64,000 bases of DNA from a virus. The stretch lies in IMG/VR virus record IMGVR_UViG_3300032278_002257, positions 1 to 64,000 of that record; one strand, given 5' to 3'. This document shows, one piece after another, positions 42,457-51,385 of the stretch (the first letter of the stretch is position 1; every line of letters begins with the position of its first letter). A program made the position numbers and the translations under genes. Below the pieces are notes generated by a model that searched no databases, was not told where the DNA came from, and worked only from the letters and a program-made list of their open reading frames with translations.

Positions 42457-42464
42457 TATAAATA
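42457..42464 (+). promoter_or_regulatory. T4-type late promoter (TATAAATA)
   Basis: A perfect octamer starting directly after the stop of the fibre-like gene and 36 bases before the start at 42501. It should drive the small virion-type gene and possibly the terminase gene behind it. Confidence 0.65.
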
Positions 42465-42500
42465 TATGTAAGTGAAAAATGAAATTAATTTAAAGGAAAT

Positions 42501-42794
42501 ATGGAAGCGATAAGTGTAAAAGGTGTAAAATCTGATGGAACAGTATCAGCGACCACTATGGGTACTGCTACTCTGGTATGGTGCGCGAACTCTCACGCAA
42601 CCACCGCAGTAGTTTTAACTTTAGATGGATCTGTAACTAATGGTTCTGGAAATAGCGGAACACTATCTGTACCACCACATTTTGCGTTGTTAGTGAGAAA
42701 AGCTCCACTGGATACAATCGCTTCGGCGGGCGGAACAGCATCATTAACAGCAGTTGCATACAATGCGGCTCCTGGAATCTCAAGAGATAGTTAA
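42501..42794 (+). CDS. Small beta-rich virion-type protein
   Basis: The 97-residue protein is rich in Ala, Ser, Thr, Val and Gly, with alternating hydrophobic strands (TATLVWCANSHATTAVVLTL; FALLVRKAPLDT). No enzyme motif is seen. Its own perfect late promoter and a GGAAAT ribosome site suggest high late expression, as for a capsid decoration or fibre-associated protein. The family is not recognised. Confidence 0.6.
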   Translation: MEAISVKGVKSDGTVSATTMGTATLVWCANSHATTAVVLTLDGSVTNGSGNSGTLSVPPHFALLVRKAPLDTIASAGGTASLTAVAYNAAPGISRDS

Positions 42795-42796
42795 TA

Positions 42797-43021
42797 ATGT
42801 TTAATCATTGGCCAAAAGTTGAAGCGGCGTTTCTGTCCTCGATATTAGCGTTGGTCATATGGATGACATCAGGAATAATTTCTCATGAGACATCTATCGC
42901 TGTATTAACAGAACGAGTAAAAACAATACAAGTGGATATAAAAGATATGAAAAATGATATTCATAGTTTGATCGCTCTAAAAGAAAAAGAACTTAATTAT
43001 GAATCCTATGCAAAAGACTAA
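42797..43021 (+). CDS. Small membrane protein with C-terminal coiled coil
   Basis: The 74-residue protein has one membrane segment (about 11-28, FLSSILALVIWMTSGII) and a charged heptad-like helix (AVLTERVKTIQVDIKDMKNDIHSLI). This arrangement is seen in inner-membrane spanin-like or holin-associated proteins, but no outer partner was found. It follows the preceding gene by 2 bases and its stop overlaps the terminase start by one base (taATG). Confidence 0.55.
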   Translation: MFNHWPKVEAAFLSSILALVIWMTSGIISHETSIAVLTERVKTIQVDIKDMKNDIHSLIALKEKELNYESYAKD

Positions 43022-44655
43022 TGGGCGCACAGCATTATCTTGGTAACCCAAATTTAAAAAACTCAAACGTACAATTAGAATTTTCTCCTGATCAAGTAAA
43101 GGAACTTGTTAAATGTGCCACTGACCCAAAACATTTCATAGAAAATTATGTTCAGATTGTTCATGTTGATCATGGTTTAGTTCCTTTTAAATTATACGAT
43201 TATCAAGAAGAGATGGTCGAAATTTTTCATAATAATAGATTTGTAATTTCAAAACTACCTAGACAATCTGGTAAATCAACAACAATTGTATCTTATCTTT
43301 TACATTATATTCTTTTTAATGAGAATGTTGCAGTTGCTATTCTCGCTAATAAAGGTAATACTGCGAGAGAACTTTTGAGCAGAATGCAGATGTCTTTTGA
43401 ACATTTACCGAGATGGCTACAACAAGGAGTTACTGTTTGGAATAAAGGTAATGTTGAATTAGAAAATGGTAGTAAAATTCTCGCTGCAGCAACATCCTCT
43501 TCAGCGGTTAGGGGTTCATCTTTTAATATCATTTTCCTTGATGAGTTTGCTCATGTAGATCCACCATCTTTAGCGGATGAATTTTTTAACTCTGTTTATC
43601 CTACAATTTCTTCTGGAAATACTACAAAAGTTTTCATTGTATCAACACCATATGGAATGAATAAATTTTATAAAATGTGGATTGATGCAGAAGAGGGGAG
43701 AAATACTTATGTTCCATTTTCTGTAAATTGGAGTGATGTTCCAGGTAGAGATGATGCTTGGAAACAAGAAACTATTCGAAATACAAGTGAAAGACAATGG
43801 AGACAAGAATTTGAGTGTGAATTTTTAGGATCTACAAATACTTTGATTGAACCTGCCAAATTAAGAAATATGCCTTATAAGCCACCAATTAGAAAACAAC
43901 AAGAATTGGATGTTTATGTTGAACCACAAAAAGGTCATGCTTATTGTACTCTTGTAGACACAGCGTCAGGCGTTGGTCAAGATTATTCCACATTTACAAT
44001 AATTGATGTTACAGAAATACCATATAAAGTTGTTGCAAAATATAGAAACAATGAAATATCTCCAATTATTTTTCCAAATATAATTGAACAAATATCTACA
44101 CAATATAATAAGTCTTGGTGTTTAGTCGAAACTAATGGAAATGGTATGCAGGTAGGAGATATATTGTATTATGATTTAGAATATGAGAACACTATTCTCA
44201 CTTCTCCAAATAAAGGTGGTCAAGAAGTTAGTGGTGGATTTAAGAAAAATTCTAGAATTGGTTTAATTACATCAAAACATGTTAAAAGAACCGGTTGTAC
44301 AACTATAAAAGAATTAATTGAGAAGGATCATTTAATAATTGAGGATTTTGATATCATTTCAGAGTTGATGACTTTTGCTGAAAAAGGACCCAGTTTTCAG
44401 GCTGAGGAAGGATATCATGATGATTTGGTCATGACTTTAGTTTTATTTGGATGGTTAGTGAATCAAAGATATTTTAAAGAAATTACTGATTCTGATATTA
44501 GAAAAAAATTATTAGAACAACAAGAAAGAATGAATGATGAAGATTCATTACCATTGGGCTTTTTTAATGATGGCAAATCTGAGGTAGTGGCTGAAGATGA
44601 TTATCATGTTTGGAAAGAATATAAATCAGGACTCTATTGGAATTCCGAAATTTAA
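43021..44655 (+). CDS. gp17: Large terminase subunit (gp17-like)
   Basis: The 544-residue protein has the packaging ATPase domain with adenine motif LYDYQEEM, Walker A LPRQSGKST (about residues 80-88), Walker B IIFLDEFAHV (about 174-183) and a coupling STPYG motif, followed by the RNase H-fold nuclease (LVDTASGVGQDYST; LVETNGNG; HDDLVMTLVL). It translocates and cuts the concatemeric genome. The gene is far from gp16 because of the inserted module, but gp18 follows, as in T4. Confidence 0.95.
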   Translation: MGAQHYLGNPNLKNSNVQLEFSPDQVKELVKCATDPKHFIENYVQIVHVDHGLVPFKLYDYQEEMVEIFHNNRFVISKLPRQSGKSTTIVSYLLHYILFNENVAVAILANKGNTARELLSRMQMSFEHLPRWLQQGVTVWNKGNVELENGSKILAAATSSSAVRGSSFNIIFLDEFAHVDPPSLADEFFNSVYPTISSGNTTKVFIVSTPYGMNKFYKMWIDAEEGRNTYVPFSVNWSDVPGRDDAWKQETIRNTSERQWRQEFECEFLGSTNTLIEPAKLRNMPYKPPIRKQQELDVYVEPQKGHAYCTLVDTASGVGQDYSTFTIIDVTEIPYKVVAKYRNNEISPIIFPNIIEQISTQYNKSWCLVETNGNGMQVGDILYYDLEYENTILTSPNKGGQEVSGGFKKNSRIGLITSKHVKRTGCTTIKELIEKDHLIIEDFDIISELMTFAEKGPSFQAEEGYHDDLVMTLVLFGWLVNQRYFKEITDSDIRKKLLEQQERMNDEDSLPLGFFNDGKSEVVAEDDYHVWKEYKSGLYWNSEI

Positions 44656-44661
44656 TAAATA
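44654..44661 (+). promoter_or_regulatory. Late promoter-like octamer (AATAAATA)
   Basis: First of two NATAAATA matches in the 96-base gap between terminase and sheath genes; it overlaps the terminase stop. The gap also contains a weak 5-bp hairpin (GTTAG at 44690, CTAAC at 44704). Confidence 0.4.
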
Positions 44662-44730
44662 TAGTTAATTAGAGGTGAGTTTCAAGTAGGTTAGACGTAA
44701 GAGCTAACACGCTAGAAGTCAACTAAATAT

Positions 44731-44738
44731 AATAAATA
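44731..44738 (+). promoter_or_regulatory. Late promoter octamer (AATAAATA) before the sheath gene
   Basis: NATAAATA directly followed by GGAGAA, a strong ribosome-binding sequence, 14 bases before the sheath ATG. It would give a very short leader. With the copy at 44654 it explains the high late expression expected for the sheath. Confidence 0.5.
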
Positions 44739-44751
44739 TAGGAGAATAAAA

Positions 44752-47007
44752 ATGCCCTTCACAGTTAGTCCTGGTGTTCTGACTAGAGAAATCGATTTAA
44801 CAACCATAGTACCAACCCTCGCCACAAATATAGGGGGATTTTCAGGACTCTTTAGATGGGGACCTATTGAAGATCCAGAAAATGGACGAGTCGCTTCAGA
44901 CGCCGATTTAAAAGCTAAATTTTTCGTACCAAACGAAGATAATTATATTTCATGGATGTGCGCATCAAATTTTATGAACTATGGTGGAGTTCTTGAAATT
45001 TCACGAACAGCGAACTCAGAAGCAAAAAACGCTTCATCTGCTAACACAACTTATGCGGCGACACAAGAGGGAGCGACAGTTTTAATTAAAAATAAGAAAG
45101 CATTCGAAACCACATATGATCCATCCACAGGAGGATCTTCTACGGGAACTTATGGACCGTGGGTTGCGACATATGCGGGAGAAAGAGGAAATAGTTTAAA
45201 GGTTTCAGTATGTGGACCTGATAAAGCAACAAAAACCCTCACAGGAACAGTTGCGGTCAATGCGACAACTGGATTAGTAGCATCAACGTCTAATTCACTT
45301 TGGTTTGAAGAAGTTAGAAATGGTGATGTTTTAGAAATTGGTGGAGAAAATTACTTAGTTAATAATGTAATGAATACTCAAGGAACTGATACAGCGTATG
45401 TTGTACAAACTCCAGGTTCCGCTACTGTCACAGTACAATCTGCTGGAAGTGCAGTATCCTGTTTGGTTAGATCAGCATTTGAAGAAAAATCAACACAAAT
45501 TTTCGGCACAATTGTAAATACTGGTGGAACAAAAACAGTAACCGGAACTGGTACATTTTTTAGTACACAATTGAGAGTGGGAGATATGATAGTATCCACT
45601 TGTGATACTCTAGCACCATTCAGACATAAAGTTGCTTCAATCACAAGTAATACTGAATTGCAATTGGTTACAGCATCAGACACAGACAAAGGAATTACAT
45701 CTACATTAGCTTTTGGTAGAGAATGGGAATATGCATGTAATCCAGGAGAATCTAGTGTCAATGGAGATGCACCCGGAACTTCAGTTTGGGCTGAAGCAAG
45801 AGGAGCTTCTCAAGACGAAATTCATATTGTTGTTGTAGACGAAGATGGAAATTGGGGAACATCCACAACAGCATCGACGGGCGATACATTAATAGAAAGA
45901 TGGAATGGAGTTTCAGTCGCTTCAAATTCTCCAGACTATTATAAATCTAAAGTTAATAACACAGACGAATTTCCAGTATGGGCAATGTCACATCCAGCAA
46001 CAGGTGGTATAGTAAATGGTGATGACACTACTGATTCTGCATGGGGAACAGCCGCGGTAAGTGGTACTAAATTTAATGCATTTGGATGGTCACAGTCATG
46101 GTCACTTAATGGTGGATTAGATGGACAGACATTATCACTTGGTGATCGAAAAACGGGATACGATGTATTTAAAGAACCAGTAGATTCAGCCGCTTCATTA
46201 ATTTTTATGGGAGACGCAGAAGCGGCATTATCTTCTTATGTAATGTCCACTATCGCGGAAGCAAGAAAAGATTTGGTCGTATTTTGTTCACCGGAAAGAG
46301 CAGATGTTTTGGGTACAACTACTCAAGCATCAAATGTTTTAGATTATAGAAATGGTTTACCAAGTACATCTTATGGATTTATGGATTCAGGATGGAAACG
46401 ACAATGGGACACGACCAATGATGTTTATAGATACATTCCATTAAATCCGGATTGTGCAGGGCTTGCAGTTGCTACAGAAAATACTTTGGGTTCATTTTAC
46501 TCTCCAGCAGGTTATACTAGAGGTCAAATTAAGAATATTAGAGATTTGGCATGGAATCCTGCGGAAGCTGATAGAGATGTTCTTTATAATAAAGGTATCA
46601 ATTCTGTTGTGAATTTTCCAGGCGAAGGAAGAATGTTGTTTGGAGATAAAACACTATTAGCAAAACCAAATGCATTTGATAGAATTAATGTAAGAAGATT
46701 GTTTATTACATTAGAAAAATCAATTTCTCAAGCGGCAAAACAATCATTGTTTGAATTCAATGATGATTTTACAAGATCTCAATTTGTTTCCATTGTAGAA
46801 CCTTTCTTGCGAGATATTCAAGCAAGGGGAGGAATTACTGATTTTATGGTTGTATGTGATGGATCTAATAATACACCAACAGTTATAGATGCAAATCAAT
46901 TTGTAGGTGCTATATATGTTAAGCCGGCAAGATCAATTAACTTTATTGAATTAAGTTTTGTATCTGTAAGAACTGGTGTATCATTTAGTGAAGTAGTTCA
47001 AAGATAA
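44752..47007 (+). CDS. gp18: Tail sheath protein (gp18-like)
   Basis: The 751-residue protein opens with FTVSPGVLTREIDLTTIVP, the standard contractile-sheath N-terminus with the SPGV(x)E/REID motif. The C-terminal conserved domain is clear: LAWNPAEADRDVLYNKGINSV, then RINVRRLFITLEKSISQA, DDFTRSQFVSIVEPFLRDI and a final FIELSFVSVRTG. A long insertion in the middle (Thr/Gly-rich) is typical of marine T4-like sheaths. It forms the outer contractile tube around gp19. Confidence 0.95.
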   Translation: MPFTVSPGVLTREIDLTTIVPTLATNIGGFSGLFRWGPIEDPENGRVASDADLKAKFFVPNEDNYISWMCASNFMNYGGVLEISRTANSEAKNASSANTTYAATQEGATVLIKNKKAFETTYDPSTGGSSTGTYGPWVATYAGERGNSLKVSVCGPDKATKTLTGTVAVNATTGLVASTSNSLWFEEVRNGDVLEIGGENYLVNNVMNTQGTDTAYVVQTPGSATVTVQSAGSAVSCLVRSAFEEKSTQIFGTIVNTGGTKTVTGTGTFFSTQLRVGDMIVSTCDTLAPFRHKVASITSNTELQLVTASDTDKGITSTLAFGREWEYACNPGESSVNGDAPGTSVWAEARGASQDEIHIVVVDEDGNWGTSTTASTGDTLIERWNGVSVASNSPDYYKSKVNNTDEFPVWAMSHPATGGIVNGDDTTDSAWGTAAVSGTKFNAFGWSQSWSLNGGLDGQTLSLGDRKTGYDVFKEPVDSAASLIFMGDAEAALSSYVMSTIAEARKDLVVFCSPERADVLGTTTQASNVLDYRNGLPSTSYGFMDSGWKRQWDTTNDVYRYIPLNPDCAGLAVATENTLGSFYSPAGYTRGQIKNIRDLAWNPAEADRDVLYNKGINSVVNFPGEGRMLFGDKTLLAKPNAFDRINVRRLFITLEKSISQAAKQSLFEFNDDFTRSQFVSIVEPFLRDIQARGGITDFMVVCDGSNNTPTVIDANQFVGAIYVKPARSINFIELSFVSVRTGVSFSEVVQR

Positions 47008-47021
47008 AGGAGAGATAACAC

Positions 47022-47657
47022 ATGGCGGATGAAGCAGTAAATAATTTTAGTATTAATACTTTTATTAGTTCAATTAAAGCCTCAGGGGCGAGATCTAATT
47101 TATTTTCATGTACAATGACATTACCAGCAACCGCAGTGGATGCCGCAGGAATGGCAAAGCAGACCGGTGCAACGGACAAATTAGATTTTCTAGTAAATGC
47201 AACGGTTATGCCAGGATATATTAATGGAGAAATTCCTGTTTCTTATTACGGGAGGCAGGTTTTCTTTGCAGGAGATACCACATTTGGCGATTGGACATGT
47301 ACAGTATTAAATGATGAAGATATGAAAGTTAGAACAAATATTGAAAGATGGATTGAAGCTATGAATAGTGCAGAGGGAAATGTAAGAGCATGGAAGATTC
47401 CTCATTCTAGTATGTTAGGTACAATATTAGTTAAATCTTATTCTTTAGCTGGTGATACGACAAAGACAATTGATAGTATGAAATTACATGGTGCATGGCC
47501 AAATAATATATCACCAATTGAATTAAGTCATGATTCAGTAAATACTATAGAAACATTTACTATAACTTGGCAATATTCTTATTCTGGACCAACATTATCT
47601 ACAGCAACTAATGCGGTCAAAACAATAGATACAGTAGCCGGCGGCGGAGTCGCATAA
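47022..47657 (+). CDS. gp19: Tail tube protein, first gp19-type copy
   Basis: The 211-residue protein has the tube-fold pattern: an early strand SNLFSCTMTLPA, then FLVNATVMPGYINGEIPVSYYGRQVFFAGDTTFGDWTCTVLNDEDMKVR and a late FTITWQYSYS strand. It follows the sheath gene by 14 bases, with AGGAGAG before the ATG, which is the T4 order 18-19. It forms the inner tube through which DNA passes. Two related genes follow directly. Confidence 0.85.
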   Translation: MADEAVNNFSINTFISSIKASGARSNLFSCTMTLPATAVDAAGMAKQTGATDKLDFLVNATVMPGYINGEIPVSYYGRQVFFAGDTTFGDWTCTVLNDEDMKVRTNIERWIEAMNSAEGNVRAWKIPHSSMLGTILVKSYSLAGDTTKTIDSMKLHGAWPNNISPIELSHDSVNTIETFTITWQYSYSGPTLSTATNAVKTIDTVAGGGVA

Positions 47658-47669
47658 TAAGGAGAAATA

Positions 47670-48239
47670 ATGGCAGCAACGGGATTTAACGTTAATGATA
47701 TTAAAACCGCTTTAGCGGATGGTGGAGCGAGACCTACGCTATTTGAGATTAGTGGAAGTTTCGAAGGAACAAGTTTTATGTTACATTGTCGAGCGGCATC
47801 ATTACCAGGAACAAATATTAATGTAATTCCTGTAAATTATCGCGGAAGAGCAATTAAACTCCCAGGAGTTAGAACTTATGATGTATGGAATACGACATTT
47901 TTAAATGATGATGGTGAAATAAGACAGAAGTTAATAACATGGATGAGACAAATGGCGGGGGGAATTGATGGATCAAGAACTGCTGTATATGGACCATTTA
48001 ATAAAACTACTTCTGATTATAGAGATTTGTCCGTTACTCAATTAAAAAAAGATGGCACAAAAACAATAACTTATAAATTAATACAGGCTTGGCCAGTAAA
48101 TATAAGTGATATTGCATTAGATTGGGGCACAGAAGGATTTCAAGAATTTACTGTAACTTGGAGATATGATTATTTTCTAGAAAAATCTGAGGCTGGCAAC
48201 TCCGCAAAGGTGGGTGATATTATTGCAGCCGCTGCGTGA
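47670..48239 (+). CDS. Tail tube-like protein, second gp19-type copy
   Basis: The 189-residue paralogue of the preceding tube protein has the same strand order: PTLFEISGSF, CRAASLPGTNINVIPVNYRGRAIKLPGVRTYDVWNTTFLNDDGEIR and FQEFTVTWRYDYF. The gene has its own AAGGAGAA ribosome site. It may form a distal, proximal or baseplate-side tube ring, or a mixed tube. T4 itself has only one gp19; gp48 and gp54 share the fold there. Confidence 0.8.
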   Translation: MAATGFNVNDIKTALADGGARPTLFEISGSFEGTSFMLHCRAASLPGTNINVIPVNYRGRAIKLPGVRTYDVWNTTFLNDDGEIRQKLITWMRQMAGGIDGSRTAVYGPFNKTTSDYRDLSVTQLKKDGTKTITYKLIQAWPVNISDIALDWGTEGFQEFTVTWRYDYFLEKSEAGNSAKVGDIIAAAA

Positions 48240-48263
48240 TAAATAGTTATAATCAGATAAATA
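48238..48263 (+). promoter_or_regulatory. Tandem late promoter-like octamers (GATAAATA x2)
   Basis: GATAAATA at 48238-48245 and again at 48256-48263, 18 bases apart, in the 60-base gap before the third tube-like gene. Both match NATAAATA. The tandem arrangement resembles that before the gene at 27704. Confidence 0.5.
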
Positions 48264-48299
48264 GTTAATAATTTTAAACACTTTACAGGTTGATAACTC

Positions 48300-48977
48300 G
48301 TGGCATTCAATGTAGATGAATTTAGATCAAAAGCGCTAAAATATGGTGGTGCGGCACCTAATCTATTTGAAGTGGATATTGTCTGGCCTTGGACATCTTC
48401 TACTAGAACAAATTATAACATTAAAACAACATTTCTTCCAGCATCTATATCAACTTCCACAACAGTAAATTATCTTGGTAGAGTTTTTAAATTTGCAGGG
48501 GAAAGAACATATCCACAATGGACATGTACTTTTCTTAATGATGAAGATTTTAAATTGAGAAATGCATTAGAAAGATGGTCTGATTATATTTCTGGACACG
48601 TGAAACTTGGAAGAACAAGAGTACAATCTACTGCAGGAAGAGAGGATGCACCACTCGATTATCAATCTTCAGCTATATTGACTCAATTTTCAAAAAATGG
48701 AAATCCTTTAAAAAAATATACATTTAATGGGCTATATCCATTAACATTAACAGATATTCCTGTTTCTTGGGATACGACAAATGCAATTGAAGAATTTACA
48801 GCAACATTTGAATATCAATATTATACAACCAATTATATAAGTTCTAATCCTGAGAGTCGCGACATCAGCCCTGATAATTGGATTGGAAGAGGTAGCACAG
48901 TTCCGCGCGATCAAGGTGTAGCAGAAATGAATGCAACGTTGGATGATTTTGATTTAACAATGGACGATGATTATTAG
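48300..48977 (+). CDS. Tail tube-like protein, third gp19-type copy
   Basis: The 225-residue protein starts at a GTG (ACAGGTTGATAACTC region upstream). It has the same fold marks: PNLFEVDIVWPW, TTFLPASISTSTTVNYLGRVFKFAGERTYPQWTCTFLNDEDFKLR and EEFTATFEYQYYT. A C-terminal acidic extension of about 45 residues (ending LDDFDLTMDDDY) sets it apart. It has its own tandem late-type octamers. The extension suggests a tube end or assembly role rather than the bulk tube. Confidence 0.75.
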   Translation: MAFNVDEFRSKALKYGGAAPNLFEVDIVWPWTSSTRTNYNIKTTFLPASISTSTTVNYLGRVFKFAGERTYPQWTCTFLNDEDFKLRNALERWSDYISGHVKLGRTRVQSTAGREDAPLDYQSSAILTQFSKNGNPLKKYTFNGLYPLTLTDIPVSWDTTNAIEEFTATFEYQYYTTNYISSNPESRDISPDNWIGRGSTVPRDQGVAEMNATLDDFDLTMDDDY

Positions 48978-49018
48978 AGAAATATATATGAAAAATAAAA
49001 CAATCAATAGGATATATT

Positions 49019-50599
49019 ATGGCACAATTTAGTTTATTTGGATTTAAGATCGGAAAAAAGGATGAAGAAAAGGAACTATTAGCTTTTGCTAAACCTGATG
49101 ATCTTGAAGGAACCTTTGATATAGCATCATCGTATGGAATGTCTGCAGGTGGTGCTTATGGTACTTATATTGATATGGAAGGTACTGCCAAAAATGAGGC
49201 AGACCTCATTAGCAGATATAGAACGATGGTTTTACAACCAGAGGTCGATATGGCTATAGATGATATTGTAAATGAGGCTATAGTTACTGGAAGAGATGTT
49301 CCAGCAATTTCAATTGCGTTACATAATTTAAATGTTACAGATAAAATCAAAGCCAAAATTTCAGATGAATTTGCAGAAATTATGAGACTTTTAGATTTTA
49401 ATAATAATGGTTATGATATTTTTAGAAAATGGTATGTTGATGGTAGAATTTATTATCAATGTGTTATTGATCCAGCTGACGCTTCTGCAGGATTACAAGA
49501 ATTAAGATTTGTTGATCCCCTTAAAATAAGAAAAGTTAGAGAAAGAAAAAAACCAGAACAAAATGTTCCACGAGAAGCTACATTAAAGAAAGACATGTCT
49601 GGTGAATATTATGAATATTATTTGTATCAGGATAAACCAATGTCTAATCAACCTAATAAAATGGGCGTTGGAGATTATTCTAAAAAGCAACTGAAGATCG
49701 CTCCTGATATGATTGCATATGCTGGTTCTGGTGTTACTAATGCTGGTAGAAAAATGGTCATTTCTCATTTACATAAAGCGATCAAATCATTAAATCAGTT
49801 AAGAATGATTGAGGATTCTTTAGTTATTTACAGAATATCGAGAGCACCAGAAAGAAGAATATTTTACATTGATGTTGGTAATTTACCTAAAATGAAAGCG
49901 GAACAGTATCTTAGAGATATTATGCAGCGTTATAAGAATAAATTAATTTATGATGCGGATACTGGAGAAGTTAGAGATGATAGAAAAATAATGACAATGT
50001 TGGAAGATTACTGGTTGCCTCGTAGAGAAGGTGGTAGAGGTACAGAAATTACAACATTGCCGGGAGGACAAAATCTTGGAGAAATTGATGATATACAATA
50101 TTTTCAAAGAAAATTATATAAATCATTAAATGTTCCTGTTTCAAGATTAGAAACGGATGCCAGTTTTACTTTAGGTAGAGCGACAGAGATAACTAGAGAC
50201 GAGTTAAAGTTTACCAGGTTTGTAGAAAGATTAAGAAAGAAATTTACTATTTTATTTGATGCTTTACTTGAAAAGCAACTAAGAATGAAAAATATAGTTG
50301 CCAAAGAGGATTGGGCTAAAATGAAAGAAAGGATTCATTATAGTTTTGAATCTGACTCTCATTTTTCTGAATTAAAAGAGGCTGAAATGTTAACCAATAG
50401 AGCTACACTTCTTAGAGATTTAGATGATTATGCAGGAAAATATTTCTCTGCAGAATTTGTAAGAAGACACATTTTGAGACAAAGTGAAGAAGAGATGGCA
50501 GAATTGGATCAACAGATGGCTCAAGAAAAGAACGATCCTAAATATAACAATAACGACGACGACCAAGGCGGCGGTTTTGGTGGCGGCAGAGGATACTAA
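49019..50599 (+). CDS. gp20: Portal protein (gp20-like)
   Basis: The 526-residue protein carries the T4-like portal signature: SRYRTMVLQPEVDMAIDDIVNEAIV near residue 65, FRKWYVDGRIYYQCVID, then RISRAPERRIFYIDVGNLPKMKAEQYLRDIM and FTLGRATEITRDELKFTRFVERLR. It forms the dodecameric vertex ring for DNA entry and head assembly. The C-terminus is acidic and Gly-rich (DDDQGGGFGGG). The gene order portal, core proteins, protease, scaffold, capsid follows. Confidence 0.95.
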   Translation: MAQFSLFGFKIGKKDEEKELLAFAKPDDLEGTFDIASSYGMSAGGAYGTYIDMEGTAKNEADLISRYRTMVLQPEVDMAIDDIVNEAIVTGRDVPAISIALHNLNVTDKIKAKISDEFAEIMRLLDFNNNGYDIFRKWYVDGRIYYQCVIDPADASAGLQELRFVDPLKIRKVRERKKPEQNVPREATLKKDMSGEYYEYYLYQDKPMSNQPNKMGVGDYSKKQLKIAPDMIAYAGSGVTNAGRKMVISHLHKAIKSLNQLRMIEDSLVIYRISRAPERRIFYIDVGNLPKMKAEQYLRDIMQRYKNKLIYDADTGEVRDDRKIMTMLEDYWLPRREGGRGTEITTLPGGQNLGEIDDIQYFQRKLYKSLNVPVSRLETDASFTLGRATEITRDELKFTRFVERLRKKFTILFDALLEKQLRMKNIVAKEDWAKMKERIHYSFESDSHFSELKEAEMLTNRATLLRDLDDYAGKYFSAEFVRRHILRQSEEEMAELDQQMAQEKNDPKYNNNDDDQGGGFGGGRGY

Positions 50600-50608
50600 A
50601 AGGAAAAT

Positions 50609-50947
50609 ATGGATAATGTTTACTCAACTGCTGATATAGTTTCAGCAATTATGACGGGCGACAATAGTCGTGCAAAAGAAGGTACTTTGAGTGTTTTAAG
50701 TCAAAAATCTATGGACGAATTGGAAGTAAGAAAAGCAGAAATTGCACAAAATCTTTTTAAAGATGCTCCTACAGAAGAGGTTTCTGATGTTCAAGAACCG
50801 GAAGAAACTAGTTCTGTAGAAGAACCAGAAACTAATTCGAAAATGGAAGTATCAGATCCTGCAACTGGAGGTGATATACAAGTAGTTGATCCATTTGATG
50901 GACAACCAAAAGAAACATTAACTGAACCAAATTCTGAGATTGGATAA
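50609..50947 (+). CDS. gp67: Prohead core protein (gp67-like)
   Basis: The 112-residue, very acidic protein has a helical first half (STADIVSAIMTGDNSRAKEGTLSVLSQKSMDEL) and a Glu/Pro-rich disordered second half. Sequence similarity to T4 gp67 is not visible by eye; the call rests on position between portal and gp68/gp21, on size and on acidity. In T4, gp67 is part of the scaffold core and is cleaved by gp21. It precedes the strongly basic gp68-like protein. Confidence 0.6.
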   Translation: MDNVYSTADIVSAIMTGDNSRAKEGTLSVLSQKSMDELEVRKAEIAQNLFKDAPTEEVSDVQEPEETSSVEEPETNSKMEVSDPATGGDIQVVDPFDGQPKETLTEPNSEIG

Positions 50948-50950
50948 TGA

Positions 50951-51373
50951 ATGAAGGCGTTTAAACAATTTAAAAAAGAATTAGATGAAGTATTGACGCC
51001 GACGCAAAGGTTTAAAAAAAGAATACATTTTGCCAGGTCAAAACCAAAAAGAATGGCAGGATTACGTAGAAATAAAATGAGAGCAATTCCAACAGGAGGT
51101 AGAGAAGCTCTTCGTAAACAAGCTAGAAGAAAGTTTACTACATTTTTAAAACAGAGAGTTAGAAAAGATTTATCAGCTTCTCAATTACAAAAACAATCTC
51201 CTGGTCAAAAGGCCAACATTGAAAGAATGGTGGCGAGATTAAAAAAATCTCCAGCTCAAAAAGCCAAGATGACTTCATGGACAAGGGCGGGAGGAAAAAT
51301 GTATAGAGAACTTATAACCAAACGGAAGAATCGAATTAAATCTATGAGAGCTTCCAAAAGGAAGAAAAAATAA
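50951..51373 (+). CDS. gp68: Basic prohead core protein (gp68-like)
   Basis: The 140-residue protein is extremely basic (many Lys and Arg, ending RKKKK-like). It starts MKAFKQFKKELDEVLTP, another capsid-targeting-like opening. Position between the gp67-like and protease genes fits T4 gene 68, a minor core protein. It could bind DNA or scaffold by charge. Identity to gp68 is inferred from order; the sequence itself is low-complexity. Confidence 0.6.
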   Translation: MKAFKQFKKELDEVLTPTQRFKKRIHFARSKPKRMAGLRRNKMRAIPTGGREALRKQARRKFTTFLKQRVRKDLSASQLQKQSPGQKANIERMVARLKKSPAQKAKMTSWTRAGGKMYRELITKRKNRIKSMRASKRKKK

Positions 51374-51385
51374 GGGGATAAAAAT

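Noticed and set aside
44690-44708. GTTAG/CTAAC hairpin between terminase and sheath genes
   Set aside because: Only 5 bp with a 9-base loop and no T-run; too weak to call a terminator.
45378-45761. 127-codon open frame on the minus strand
   Set aside because: Antisense to the sheath gene inside its conserved frame; shadow of a Thr/Gly-rich segment.
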